Assembly (NCBI RefSeq): GCF_001544555.2
Contig: NZ_FCOK02000047.1
Span: 1-64,000, forward strand
Length of the DNA: 64,000 nucleotides
Source: Caballeronia udeis
GTDB lineage: Bacteria; Pseudomonadota; Gammaproteobacteria; Burkholderiales; Burkholderiaceae
Direction of reading: 5' to 3'
The translations under genes were made by a program, and so were the position numbers. The notes below the pieces were generated by a model, which saw only the letters and a list, made by a program, of their open reading frames with translations, searched no databases and had not been told where the DNA came from. Position 1 is the stretch's first letter. Each line of letters opens with the position of its first letter. Positions 32,567-41,968 of the stretch are shown here, one piece after another.

Positions 32567-34563
32567 TACAGTGCCTCCTGCAAGTCGAGCTCCCGAGCCG
32601 GTGTCGGCGTGCCGTCCATGCCGGCAACGGTTTCAGCCGAAATGGTGTAGTCGATATCGTCGTCGTAACTGCGCATGATGAGCGTGACGACCACGCCCAG
32701 CAGCCCGGCGATTGCCAGCCACCAGATGTGCCAGACCAGCGCGAAACCAATAGCGAGGCTGAACAAGCCGATGATCAGCCCGGCGCTCGTATTGCGCGGC
32801 ATGTGGATGTCGCGGTAGTCCTCGATTGCATGGCGCGTGCGACCGCGTTCCTTCATGTGCGCGAAGGCATCGAGGTCATGTACCACCGGCAGCACCGCAA
32901 AGTTGTAGATGGGCGGCGGCGAACTCATAGCCCATTCGAGCGTGCGGCCATTCCACGGATCGCCCGTGACATCTTTGTACTCAGGCGAGTTGCGCTTCAC
33001 CACGCTGACCACGACCTGAGCGACCTGGAACAGCACCCCGGCGAGAATGATCAACGCGCCGATCAGCGCAACGACCATGTACGGCTGCCAGCCCGGCGTG
33101 TCGTAGTGATTCATGCGGCGCGTCGCACCCATGAAACCCAGCACATAGAGCGGCATGAACGCGGTCCAAAAGCCCACGAACCAGCACCAGAACGCGCACT
33201 TGCCGAGCGTTTCGTTCAGCTTGAAACCGAACGCCTTCGGGAACCAGTACGTGAAACCAGCGAGATACCCGAATACCACGCCGCCGATAATCGCGTTATG
33301 GAAGTGGGCGATCAAAAAGAGGCTGTTGTGCAGCACGAAGTCCGCGCCCGGCACCGCGAGCAGCACGCCAGTCATTCCGCCGACGGTGAAGGTGATCATG
33401 AAGCCGATCGTCCACAACACCGGCGAAGAGAATTCCAGCCGGCCCTTGTAGATGGTGAACAGCCAGTTGAAGATCTTCACGCCAGTCGGAATGGCGATGA
33501 TCATGGTCATGATCCCGAAAAACGCATTCACGTTCGCGCCGGAACCCATCGTGAAGAAGTGATGCAACCAGACAAGCAGCGACAACACCATGATCGAGCA
33601 TGTGGCGTAGACCATCGTCTTGTAGCCGAACAGCGGCTTTTTCGCGAACGTGGCCACGACTTCCGAATAGATGCCGAACGCCGGCAGCACCAGGATGTAC
33701 ACCTCGGGATGGCCCCACGCCCAGATCAGGTTCAGATACAGCATGGCGTTACCGCCGGCGTCGTTCGTGAAGAAATGCATGCCGAGGTAACGGTCGAGCG
33801 CCAGCAACGCGAGCGTTGCGGTGAGGATCGGGAACGTGGCGAGGATCAGCACGTTCGAGCACAACGCGGTCCACGTGAACACCGGCATCTTCATGAACGT
33901 CATGCCGGGCGCGCGCATCTTCACAATGGTGACGAAGAAGTTGATACCGGTCAGTACGGTCCCTATGCCGGAAAGCTGCAGACTCCACAAGTAGTAGTCG
34001 ACACCCACACCCGGACTGAACTGCAACTCCGACAACGGCGGATACGCGAGCCAGCCGACCTGCGCGAAATCGCCGATCACCAGCGAGATGTTCATCAGCA
34101 TTGCGGCAATCGCGGTCATCCAGAAACTGAGCGAGTTGATGAACGGGAACGCAACGTCACGCGCGCCGATTTGCAGCGGCACGACAATGTTCATCAAGCC
34201 GATCATGAACGCCATTGCCATGAAGAAAATCATGATGACGCCGTGGGCGGTGAAGATCTGGTTGTAGTGCTCCGGCGGGAGGAATCCCGGGCCGTTATAA
34301 GCGACGGCAAGTTGCGCACGCATCATCAGCGCATCGACGAAACCGCGCAGCAGCATCAAAACCGCCACGACGATATACATCACCCCAATTTTCTTGTGAT
34401 CGACGGAGGTCAGCCATTCGCTCCAGAGGTAACCCCACTTCTTGAAGTAGCTCAACGCAAAAATGACCGCGAGCACAATCACGGCCATGAACGCCGCCGC
34501 GGCCATGATGATTGGCTCATCGAACGGGATATCCGACAGAGTTAGTTTGCCCAGCAAATTCAT
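32566..34563 (-). CDS. cyoB: Quinol oxidase bo3 subunit I
   Basis: CyoB carries the low-spin haem and the haem-copper centre that reduces O2 with ubiquinol electrons. The 665-residue protein has ~15 helices, a haem ligand in TAHGVIMIFFMAM, the WGHPEVYILVLPAFG motif with the CuB His and cross-linked Tyr, the LHHFF CuB pair and IAHFHNAI (haem ligands). Its ATG overlaps the cyoA stop by ATGA and its stop shares a base with the next gene. Expression follows the cyoA promoter. It is intact, although the neighbour subunits III and IV are fused. Confidence 0.97.
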   Translation of the reverse strand: MNLLGKLTLSDIPFDEPIIMAAAAFMAVIVLAVIFALSYFKKWGYLWSEWLTSVDHKKIGVMYIVVAVLMLLRGFVDALMMRAQLAVAYNGPGFLPPEHYNQIFTAHGVIMIFFMAMAFMIGLMNIVVPLQIGARDVAFPFINSLSFWMTAIAAMLMNISLVIGDFAQVGWLAYPPLSELQFSPGVGVDYYLWSLQLSGIGTVLTGINFFVTIVKMRAPGMTFMKMPVFTWTALCSNVLILATFPILTATLALLALDRYLGMHFFTNDAGGNAMLYLNLIWAWGHPEVYILVLPAFGIYSEVVATFAKKPLFGYKTMVYATCSIMVLSLLVWLHHFFTMGSGANVNAFFGIMTMIIAIPTGVKIFNWLFTIYKGRLEFSSPVLWTIGFMITFTVGGMTGVLLAVPGADFVLHNSLFLIAHFHNAIIGGVVFGYLAGFTYWFPKAFGFKLNETLGKCAFWCWFVGFWTAFMPLYVLGFMGATRRMNHYDTPGWQPYMVVALIGALIILAGVLFQVAQVVVSVVKRNSPEYKDVTGDPWNGRTLEWAMSSPPPIYNFAVLPVVHDLDAFAHMKERGRTRHAIEDYRDIHMPRNTSAGLIIGLFSLAIGFALVWHIWWLAIAGLLGVVVTLIMRSYDDDIDYTISAETVAGMDGTPTPARELDLQEAL

Positions 34564-35456
34564 GATGCCCCCTTCGTGCGGCAGATCGGGTCGGGTATGT
34601 TGCGAGCATGCCCGTTGTTATATTTCGCGACGATGTTCTGGAACAGATTGGCATCGACCTTCGAGAAGTACTGAACCGGATGCTTTTCGGTCGGCGCTGC
34701 GACGGCCGCGTAGTTCACGCCGTCAAGCTGATTCGGCGATGCCTTGACCTTCTCCACCCACGCCGCGAATTCCTCGGGGGTCGTTGCGACGGCGCGAAAC
34801 TTCATGTCCGAGAAACCTGCCCCGCTGAAATTGGCGGAAATGCCGGCGTAGTCACCGGCTTCATCGGCGATCAAGTGCAGCTTGGTATGCATGCCGGCCA
34901 TGGCGTAGATCTGGCCGCCCAGTTGCGGGATGAAAAACGAGTTCATCACCGAATCGGATGTGATCTTGAAGTTCACAGGCGTGCCGACCGGAAACTCGAT
35001 CCGATTAACCGATGCAATACCAAGTTCGGGATAAATGAAAAGCCATTTCCAGTCGAGCGCTACGACTTCAACGTTAATTGGCTTAACCTCGGAGACCAGC
35101 GGCTTATACGGATCGAGCGCATGGGTGCTCTTGTACGTCAGAATACCGAGATAAAGGATAATCAAGCTCGGAACAAGCCAGATCACGATTTCAATCTTGG
35201 TAGAGTGAGCCCATTTAGGTAAATACTCGGCTGACGTATTAGATTGCCGGTATTTCCACGCAAATAGCAGCGTGAGGAAGATCACCGGCACGACCACGAT
35301 CAGCATGGCGTACGTGGATGTAAGAATCAGATTCTTCTCGGCCAGTCCGATACTGCCTTTAGGATCGAGAAGATCCATCTGGCCGCAGCCAGACAGAAGA
35401 AGAGCCGGGAACATTGCTAGAAATTTGCAAAATCCCGAGCCGGATTTTTGTTTCAT
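34560..35456 (-). CDS. cyoA: Quinol oxidase bo3 subunit II
   Basis: CyoA is the periplasmic-facing subunit II, a cupredoxin without CuA that contacts quinol oxidase subunit I. The 298-residue lipoprotein has lipobox LLSGC (Cys24), two membrane helices (ILTSTYAMLIVVVPVIFLTLLF cue, and IVIWLVPSLIILYLG) and the beta domain ending in SAGISANFSGAGF-type loops (YAGISANFSGAGFSDMKF). Genes are ordered cyoA-cyoB-cyoCD on the minus strand. The ~300-bp upstream gap carries AT-rich sequence likely to hold the promoter. No specific box was identified. Confidence 0.96.
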   Translation of the reverse strand: MKQKSGSGFCKFLAMFPALLLSGCGQMDLLDPKGSIGLAEKNLILTSTYAMLIVVVPVIFLTLLFAWKYRQSNTSAEYLPKWAHSTKIEIVIWLVPSLIILYLGILTYKSTHALDPYKPLVSEVKPINVEVVALDWKWLFIYPELGIASVNRIEFPVGTPVNFKITSDSVMNSFFIPQLGGQIYAMAGMHTKLHLIADEAGDYAGISANFSGAGFSDMKFRAVATTPEEFAAWVEKVKASPNQLDGVNYAAVAAPTEKHPVQYFSKVDANLFQNIVAKYNNGHARNIPDPICRTKGAS

Positions 35457-35718
35457 ACCTTGCCCGATTTCAACGTTTTTGAGAGATTACGTCTAGACTT
35501 TAATTAGCCTCGGGAGAAGGGTAGCGCTATTTCATGGACGCATTTAATCCAATTTTTTCAAAAAATATTTTGCTTTAATTCGATGCGTCTTGTTGCCACA
35601 TATTAATCATTACATTTATGCGGCAATTTGCCTCCTATTATCGGGATGATCTCAATTAAATGGGAGCACGCCAGGAAACCTGGGTAACCGAGATTGAGCG
35701 CCCGGATCGTGCTCCGGA

Positions 35719-35740
35719 CCCCGCGCCGCTCGGCGCGGGG
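35719..35740. terminator. GC-rich hairpin after the DUF1996 gene
   Basis: Perfect 10-bp arms CCCCGCGCCG and CGGCGCGGGG around 2 nt, 14 nt beyond the DUF1996 stop on the minus strand. No T-run follows on either strand, so it may be a weak terminator or an mRNA 3' stabiliser. Confidence 0.45.
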
Positions 35741-35753
35741 AAATGCCAGACCA

Positions 35754-37127
35754 TCATTTCAGGTAAAGCCCCGGCGCCCATGAACCGTCGCGCGAGGAAA
35801 ACTGGAAGGTCTTCCCCGTCGCATTCTTGATGCACAACGCAATTTGCGTCGCCCCTGCGGTCTTCTGCGACGCGACATATGAGCTGATGTCGTTGTTGCG
35901 CACCTGCTGCACATTGTTCAGGTAAATGCCGCCAATGCGTTGGCTCGTGCATGCCGATGCCGTCGGCAAATTGCTCGCATCGTCCCAAGTGGTTGACGCG
36001 GCGTACAGATCGAGCGTGATGGCAACGGTATCGGTCGTGTTTCCGCCAAAAGTCTGCAGATAGGAACCTGAGTAGGGAAAGTCGTTGAGGTTGGCGGGCA
36101 TCGGAAATTTGATGAGGACGATGCTACCGGGCGTCGAGTCGAGGGTAGTGTTTGTCGGGAGGACTGCACCGCCGCTATCGAGCTGGACGTTCGCGCTGCC
36201 TTTTGAATAGTAGGTCGGAATGTTGCTGGCGCAGGTAGTGCCGGCAACAGTTTCGCGATTGGAGCAAGTATCGATGATGTATTGCAGGCTTTCCGGGTGC
36301 CACGCGTTGATGAAATCGCCGTGAGCGGTGTACATGCTGCCCCATTGCGGAACCCACTGCCCGTTCTGGAATATCGGATCGAGCGACAACTGCGCGCCGG
36401 ACAAGTCAGGATCGTTGCCGAGCGAGTACTGGACGTTTAGTTGCAACTCGGGAATCTTGACGGGATAAGCACTGGGACACGTGCCATCGGAATTTCTATA
36501 CGCCACGTTAAGCGCGCCCTTGGCCGCCGCATGGAGTTTGCTCATCACGTTCCTGGCGTCGCTGCGCAGAATTGGCACCAAGGTCTTGCCATCCCAGCAA
36601 TCTGGAAAATGCACCGAGATATCGAGCTGTGAATAGGTTCCGCTGTTGTCTGTCACGACCGGGCAATTGGTGGGGGCGACCGTTGTATATGAGCCACCCC
36701 GGCACAGGAAATTGATATGCGGGTTTGGAGCGGATCCCATGTGATCTCCAGCCAGCATCTCCAGGCCAGCGGGAATTGTCTGAATCGGGACTACGGCCTG
36801 GTCATTCTTGTAGTACGTCTTCTGATAATCCGGCAGGACGATCCCGGACGATCGTCTCAATTCCGGCACCCAGTATGCCGAGATATCGCCCTTCGAATCG
36901 CACGTGGTAATGCGGTTGCTGTTCAGCGAATCGTAGGTGCTGTTGGCATTGGTACTGGTATTGCCGAAGAACTCATGCACCATGGCCTCTCCCACCTTTC
37001 CCGGATATACGATGGGGTCGTCCGCCAGCGTGTGCGAATAGCTGCATTTCACATTGAATGAGTTGCCGGCATGTGCGGCGCCAGCGGCAAGCATGAACAC
37101 GATCCAGACGACAATGCGTGCTTTCAT
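35754..37127 (-). CDS. Secreted DUF1996 protein
   Basis: The 457-residue product has a clean signal peptide (ending AAHAG) and the DUF1996 pattern: KCSYSHTLADDPIVYPGKVG, VHEFFGNTSTN (the HxFFGN box), DCWDGKTL, and TAHGDFINAWHPESLQYIID. Many Cys residues suggest disulfides, fitting a secreted or periplasmic protein. The family is best known in fungi and Actinobacteria, with proteins of unknown function, and occurs in Burkholderiaceae. The ATG follows AGGAG. It is monocistronic between cyo and nag. An AT-rich 360-bp region lies upstream. Confidence 0.85.
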   Translation of the reverse strand: MKARIVVWIVFMLAAGAAHAGNSFNVKCSYSHTLADDPIVYPGKVGEAMVHEFFGNTSTNANSTYDSLNSNRITTCDSKGDISAYWVPELRRSSGIVLPDYQKTYYKNDQAVVPIQTIPAGLEMLAGDHMGSAPNPHINFLCRGGSYTTVAPTNCPVVTDNSGTYSQLDISVHFPDCWDGKTLVPILRSDARNVMSKLHAAAKGALNVAYRNSDGTCPSAYPVKIPELQLNVQYSLGNDPDLSGAQLSLDPIFQNGQWVPQWGSMYTAHGDFINAWHPESLQYIIDTCSNRETVAGTTCASNIPTYYSKGSANVQLDSGGAVLPTNTTLDSTPGSIVLIKFPMPANLNDFPYSGSYLQTFGGNTTDTVAITLDLYAASTTWDDASNLPTASACTSQRIGGIYLNNVQQVRNNDISSYVASQKTAGATQIALCIKNATGKTFQFSSRDGSWAPGLYLK

Positions 37128-37390
37128 CTAAGACTCCTGATAGAGAAACGACAGTGGGTTTTGTTTCTTTCTTTAATTTAATTAGGCTAACTTAATAATT
37201 TAAATGATGAATAGCTGCCAGGTTTACTGGCGTTACCAAAACGCCTTCAACATAAAAGTAGAACAAACACGGTATTCGTTTCGAATCTTTTATTAATTAG
37301 ACTTACTTATTATTTTCCACGCAAAGAATAAACCCGGTTCGTGACTTTCGCCAGACCGGGTCTTGAAATATCTAAAAGGATTTGAGGCTG

Positions 37391-37420
37391 TGCGAACTCA
37401 TCGTTGCAGATGAGTTCGCA
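37391..37420. terminator. Hairpin between nagE and the DUF1996 gene
   Basis: Perfect 12-bp arms TGCGAACTCATC and GATGAGTTCGCA around a 6-nt loop. It lies beyond the nagE stop on the minus strand. No T-run follows closely, so termination is likely but not certain. Confidence 0.5.
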
Positions 37421-37486
37421 TTGCTGGCGGCTTGTTCTTGGCCGGGCTTTCAGAGCCGGCCATCGCCGCATGGTTGCGGGCCTGGC

Positions 37487-39253
37487 TTAGGCCGGCAATG
37501 GCGCCGTGCCGCTGCCCGGCGAAAGGCGCTTCGCCATGGTATCGGCGTAACGTTGCGCCGCATTGCCCACGACGATGTGGAACGTATCGGCGGAAACCCA
37601 CGCTACGTCGAGCGCAGACAAGCGCTGACGATCCACCGACGACGGATCGCGCACCACTACCCGCAGCCGCGTTGCAGCGACAGCATCGAGCGACGCTACA
37701 TTGGTCGCACCACCGAACACTGCGAGCCAGCGTACCGGATCGGGATCGAGCGGGCCTTGTTCGCCTGGGGCGACAGCGGCCAGGGGAGCTGCAGCCGGAG
37801 CCGATGAAGCAGCCGTTGCGCCACGTGTGGACGTACGTTCGAGTTCGGTGCGGATTTCATCGGAGATGAGATCGGCTTCCGGCCCGATGATGACCTGCAC
37901 ACTCGTCGGGCCACGCTTCAACACACCACGAGCACCAATCGACTTCAACTCGGGTTCCGAAACCTTCGCCGAATCCACCACGGAAAGACGCAGACGGGTC
38001 GTGCAGGCATCGACGAGCGTCAGATTCGACGCACCGCCCAAAGCAGCGATGTAACGTACTGCACGCGGCACCGTAGCGCCGGCGGTCGGGGAAACAAAAC
38101 CCGTGTTGTCATACGACTCAACTTCTGCATCGGTCGTAGCGGGCTCACGGCCCGGCGTCGCCATGTTGAACTTGCGGATGAAGAAGCGGAACAGCCCGTA
38201 GTAAACGAGTCCGTAGACCAGGCCGACCGGAATCGCCAGCCAGCCGCGCTGCGAAAGCCCGTAGTTCAGCACGTAGTCGATCGCCCCAGCCGAGAATGTG
38301 AAGCCGAGGTGAATGCCCAACGCCGAGCAGATCGCAAGCGACAGGCCCGTCAGCACCGCGTGGATTGCATACAGCACCGGTGCAAGGAACATGAAGGTGT
38401 ATTCGATCGGCTCGGTCACGCCCGTCAGGAACGCGGTCAGCGCCATCGAGAAAAGCAAGCCGCCCACCATTGCGCGGCGTTCCTTCGGTGCTTCATGGAA
38501 CATGGCCAGACACGCTGCCGGCAAGCCGAACATCATGATCGGGAAGAAGCCCGTCATGAAGCCGCCCGCGGTTTTATCGCCGGCAAAGAAGCGATGCAAA
38601 TCGCCCGTCACCGCCGCGCCGCCGCCCGGGGGCGTGTACGAGCCGAACACGAACCATGCAAGCGAGTTGATGATGTGGTGCAGACCCGTCACCAGCAGGA
38701 TCCGGTTCAGTACGCCGAACACGAACACGCCGAGTGCGCCTGCGCCGGTCAGCCAGCCGCCGGCTGCATCAATGGCCGCCTGGACCGGTGCCCAGACATA
38801 GCCAAGTATGATGCCGAGCACCAGACAGGTCACCCCCGTGACAATCGGCACGAAGCGTTTCCCTCCAAAGAACGCGAGGTACTCAGGCAGCTTGATGTCT
38901 TTGTACTTGTTGTAGAGATACCCGGCCACGCAACCCGCAAGAATCCCCGACAGCACGCCCATGTTGAGCTTGTCGTTGATGTCCTTCATCACCGCGATTT
39001 CGATCAGGTAACCGATCGCACCTGCCAGACCGGCCGTACCGTTATTGTCCTTCGCAAAACCAACCGCCACGCCGATGGCGAACAAGAGTGGCAGGTTTGA
39101 AAAGATCGTATCGCCCGCGTCGGCGATCATCTTGATGTTGAAGACATCCGGCTGGCCGAGGCGCAATAGCAGCCCGGCCACCGGTAGCACGGCAATCGGC
39201 AGCATCAGCGCGCGGCCGAGACGCTGCATTCTTGCAAACAGGTTGGCGTCCAT
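37487..39253 (-). CDS. nagE: N-acetylglucosamine PTS transporter IICBB
   Basis: NagE imports and phosphorylates GlcNAc at the inner membrane. The 588-residue protein has an IIC domain (~1-360: ILPVAGLLLRLGQPDV, VTGLHHIINSLAWF, GVTEPIEYTFMFLAP), then a IIB domain (~400-475) with the phosphorylation Cys in VDACTTRLRLSV. A second IIB-like copy follows at ~505-575, where the equivalent is LDAVAATRLRVVV: the Cys is missing. No IIA domain is present; IIA is supplied by ptsP upstream. It is the last gene of the nag operon, 109 bp after ptsP. Confidence 0.95.
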   Translation of the reverse strand: MDANLFARMQRLGRALMLPIAVLPVAGLLLRLGQPDVFNIKMIADAGDTIFSNLPLLFAIGVAVGFAKDNNGTAGLAGAIGYLIEIAVMKDINDKLNMGVLSGILAGCVAGYLYNKYKDIKLPEYLAFFGGKRFVPIVTGVTCLVLGIILGYVWAPVQAAIDAAGGWLTGAGALGVFVFGVLNRILLVTGLHHIINSLAWFVFGSYTPPGGGAAVTGDLHRFFAGDKTAGGFMTGFFPIMMFGLPAACLAMFHEAPKERRAMVGGLLFSMALTAFLTGVTEPIEYTFMFLAPVLYAIHAVLTGLSLAICSALGIHLGFTFSAGAIDYVLNYGLSQRGWLAIPVGLVYGLVYYGLFRFFIRKFNMATPGREPATTDAEVESYDNTGFVSPTAGATVPRAVRYIAALGGASNLTLVDACTTRLRLSVVDSAKVSEPELKSIGARGVLKRGPTSVQVIIGPEADLISDEIRTELERTSTRGATAASSAPAAAPLAAVAPGEQGPLDPDPVRWLAVFGGATNVASLDAVAATRLRVVVRDPSSVDRQRLSALDVAWVSADTFHIVVGNAAQRYADTMAKRLSPGSGTAPLPA

Positions 39254-39362
39254 CAGGTTCTCCAGAGATAAGTGTCTTGTCGTTGATCGTGTTGTTGCGA
39301 CATGTTGTCGATCGAAGCTTTTTTTACTAATGAACGCGAAGGCTGGCTACCGGACGGACGTG

Positions 39363-41954
39363 TTAGTCCAGCGGCCAGATTTCGCGGCTTGCTGCTCTTA
39401 CTGCCTGTGCTGATTCGAGCGCCAAGGCATCCTCAGCGCGCTGACGGCACAGTGGGTAATCGAGTTTGCGCACGAGCGCCTTGATGCCGGGAACCGAAAC
39501 CGGGTCCACCGACAACTCCGTCACGCCAAGGCCCACGAGCAAGGGCACGGCAACCGGATCTCCGCCCAACGCGCCGCACACACCGACCCATTTGCCGTGT
39601 TTGGCGGCGCCGTCGGTCGCTGCCTTGATCAGGCGCAGCACGGCGGGATGCAAACCGTCGGCTTGAGCGGCGAGATCGGGCTGGCAACGGTCCATGGCGA
39701 GCGTGTATTGCGTGAGATCGTTTGTGCCGATGGACAGGAAATCCGCGTGTCGCGCGAGTTGATCGGCCAGCAGCGCCGCCGACGGCACTTCGATCATCAC
39801 GCCCACCTGAATAGGATCGGTCCGGCCGATTTCCGCGGCGAGTTCGTCAATGCGCTTTCTCAGGCGCACGAGTTCGCCGGAATCGGTGACCATTGGCAGC
39901 AGGATGCGCACCGTGCCGAACGGCTTCACCGCGAGCAGACCACGCAACTGGTCGTCGAGGAGATCAGGGCGCACCTGCGCCAGGCGAATGCCGCGCAAGC
40001 CCAGCGCCGGGTTTGTTTCCGGCGGCAGCGTGAGGTAATCGACTTCCTTGTCCGCACCCACGTCAAGCGTACGGATGATTGCCGTGCGTCCGTTCAGCGC
40101 TCCCACGATGGATTGATAGCTTTCGCGATGTTCGTCTGCCGTCGGGGCCGACTGGCGGTGAATGAACAACAACTCCGTGCGCAGGAGGCCAACGGCATCG
40201 GCGCCGTTATCGACGGCGGTTTTTGCGTCGTCGAGTGTCGCGATGTTCGCCGCGACTTCGATCGTGCGGCCGTCGCTCGTGGCCGCCGCTTCCTGCGACG
40301 TGCGCCGGTTCACCTCACGCACGCCCGCGAGACGCTGGCGCTCAAGACGTGCACGTTCCACATCGAGTTCGGTCGGTGCGTACTCGAGGCGTCCCGCGGT
40401 GGCGTCGACCACGACCTGCGTGCCGTCGGGAATCGCGTGCAATGCGTCACCCACCGCGACCAGCGCCGGAATGCCGATCTGACGCGCGATGATCGCCGCG
40501 TGAGACGTCGCGCCGCCGCGTGCCATCAACAGCGCGGTCACGCGTGTGCGGTCGAGCGACGACAGGTCCGAAGGGGTGAATTCATCGGCGGCGAGAACGG
40601 CTTCGTCGGGCAATTCACGCGCTGCCGTGTTCGTATAACCGAGCGCGCGCAGCACACGTTTTTCGATATCGCGAAGATCCGCAGCGCGCTCGGCGAGCAA
40701 CGCATCTTCAATAGACGACAGCAACACGATCTGCGCGCGAATCGCTTCGCGCCACGCAAATCCGGCGCTCTTGCCGAGGCTGATCAGGTCGCGCGCGGCG
40801 TCGAGCAGCGTCGGATCTTCCAGCAACACGCGATGCACCGCGAAAATCCCCGCTTCACCGACTGCACCGCGTTGCGAAGCAGTGCGTACGGTTTCGGCCA
40901 GTTCCGCATCGATGCTGGCAATGGCTTTGTCCAGCAAGTGGCTTTCCGCGGCCGATTGACCGGTTGCCTGTTCAGGCGGCGTAATGTCGTTATCGTCCCA
41001 GCGCACGAGTTTGCCGACTGCAACACCCGGCGATGCGCACACACCGGCAATGGTGTTGGGATCAAGCGGTTTGCCGGGATCGCGTGCTGCAGCGATGGGC
41101 GCGGGCGATTGCGTGCGCGCCGGTTTCTCCTCCACCTCACCATGCGCTTCGCGCAGCAATTCCGCCGCGACCCCTTCAACCGCGGCAGCCGCTTGCGCGC
41201 CGACACCAAGCAGTTCGATAGTCGCACCTTCACCGGCGCCAAGCCCAAGCAAACCGACCACGCTTTCAATGGGCGACTTGCGGCCGTTGAAGCGCACTTC
41301 CACCTTGGCGTCGAAACCACGTGCCGCTTCGCGGGCGCGAGCCGCAGGCCGCGCGTGCAAACCACCGGCATGCGCGAGCGTCACGCTACGGCGCGCTTCG
41401 TCGGTGAAATTCGAATCGCTGCGGGCCGCATCTGCTTTCGCGCCGCCCTTGCCGCGCAGCACCAGCAACTGGCTTTCGCCTGCCTTCAGCATGCCGCGGC
41501 CAGCCCGGTCGACAATCTCGAACGCGTCGCTATTGGCAATCGCAATCACGGAAACGAGGCTCGGTGCGTGCTGGGCAACGTAGTCCGCGTCGAATTCGAT
41601 CAGCACCTGGCCTGTGCGCACGCTCGCGCCCTGCTCGACCTTCGGCGTAAAACCTTTACCTGCAAGCTCAACCGTATCGATTCCGATATGCACCAGGATT
41701 TCCGCGCCTTGCGGCGTGCGCAGCGTCACCGCGTGATGGGTACGCGCGAGGTGTGTGATGACGCCATCACAGGGCGAGAGCAGCAAACCTCCAAGCGGAT
41801 CGATACCAATACCATCGCCGAACATGCCGTCCGCAAACACAGGATCGGGGACATCGGCGAGCGGCACCATCGGGCCGGTGAACGGCGCAAGCAACACGAA
41901 ATCGTTCGGGTTTTCAGGGGAATGATTCAACAGGGACTCCTCGGCACGGCGCAT
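39363..41954 (-). CDS. ptsP: Fused PTS protein IIA-HPr-EI
   Basis: The 863-residue protein combines three PTS relay domains. IIA-Glc-type is at ~20-170 (phospho-His region ILVHIGIDTVELAGKGF). HPr is at ~190-275 (AGGLHARPA). Enzyme I is at ~305-863 (active His in GGATSHAAIIARQIGIPA, substrate-binding GTNDLTQYTLAMDR, the catalytic Cys in VGVCGALGGDP). It transfers phosphate from PEP to NagE. Its place between the SIS deaminase and nagE makes it dedicated to GlcNAc import. The start at 41954 overlaps no neighbour; the 14-nt gap to the SIS gene suggests one transcript. Confidence 0.95.
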   Translation of the reverse strand: MRRAEESLLNHSPENPNDFVLLAPFTGPMVPLADVPDPVFADGMFGDGIGIDPLGGLLLSPCDGVITHLARTHHAVTLRTPQGAEILVHIGIDTVELAGKGFTPKVEQGASVRTGQVLIEFDADYVAQHAPSLVSVIAIANSDAFEIVDRAGRGMLKAGESQLLVLRGKGGAKADAARSDSNFTDEARRSVTLAHAGGLHARPAARAREAARGFDAKVEVRFNGRKSPIESVVGLLGLGAGEGATIELLGVGAQAAAAVEGVAAELLREAHGEVEEKPARTQSPAPIAAARDPGKPLDPNTIAGVCASPGVAVGKLVRWDDNDITPPEQATGQSAAESHLLDKAIASIDAELAETVRTASQRGAVGEAGIFAVHRVLLEDPTLLDAARDLISLGKSAGFAWREAIRAQIVLLSSIEDALLAERAADLRDIEKRVLRALGYTNTAARELPDEAVLAADEFTPSDLSSLDRTRVTALLMARGGATSHAAIIARQIGIPALVAVGDALHAIPDGTQVVVDATAGRLEYAPTELDVERARLERQRLAGVREVNRRTSQEAAATSDGRTIEVAANIATLDDAKTAVDNGADAVGLLRTELLFIHRQSAPTADEHRESYQSIVGALNGRTAIIRTLDVGADKEVDYLTLPPETNPALGLRGIRLAQVRPDLLDDQLRGLLAVKPFGTVRILLPMVTDSGELVRLRKRIDELAAEIGRTDPIQVGVMIEVPSAALLADQLARHADFLSIGTNDLTQYTLAMDRCQPDLAAQADGLHPAVLRLIKAATDGAAKHGKWVGVCGALGGDPVAVPLLVGLGVTELSVDPVSVPGIKALVRKLDYPLCRQRAEDALALESAQAVRAASREIWPLD

Positions 41955-41968
41955 CGGATGACTCTCGA

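Noticed and set aside
32527..34545. Long open frame antisense to cyoB (672 codons)
   Set aside because: Highly charged and low-complexity; cyoB on the opposite strand is certain.
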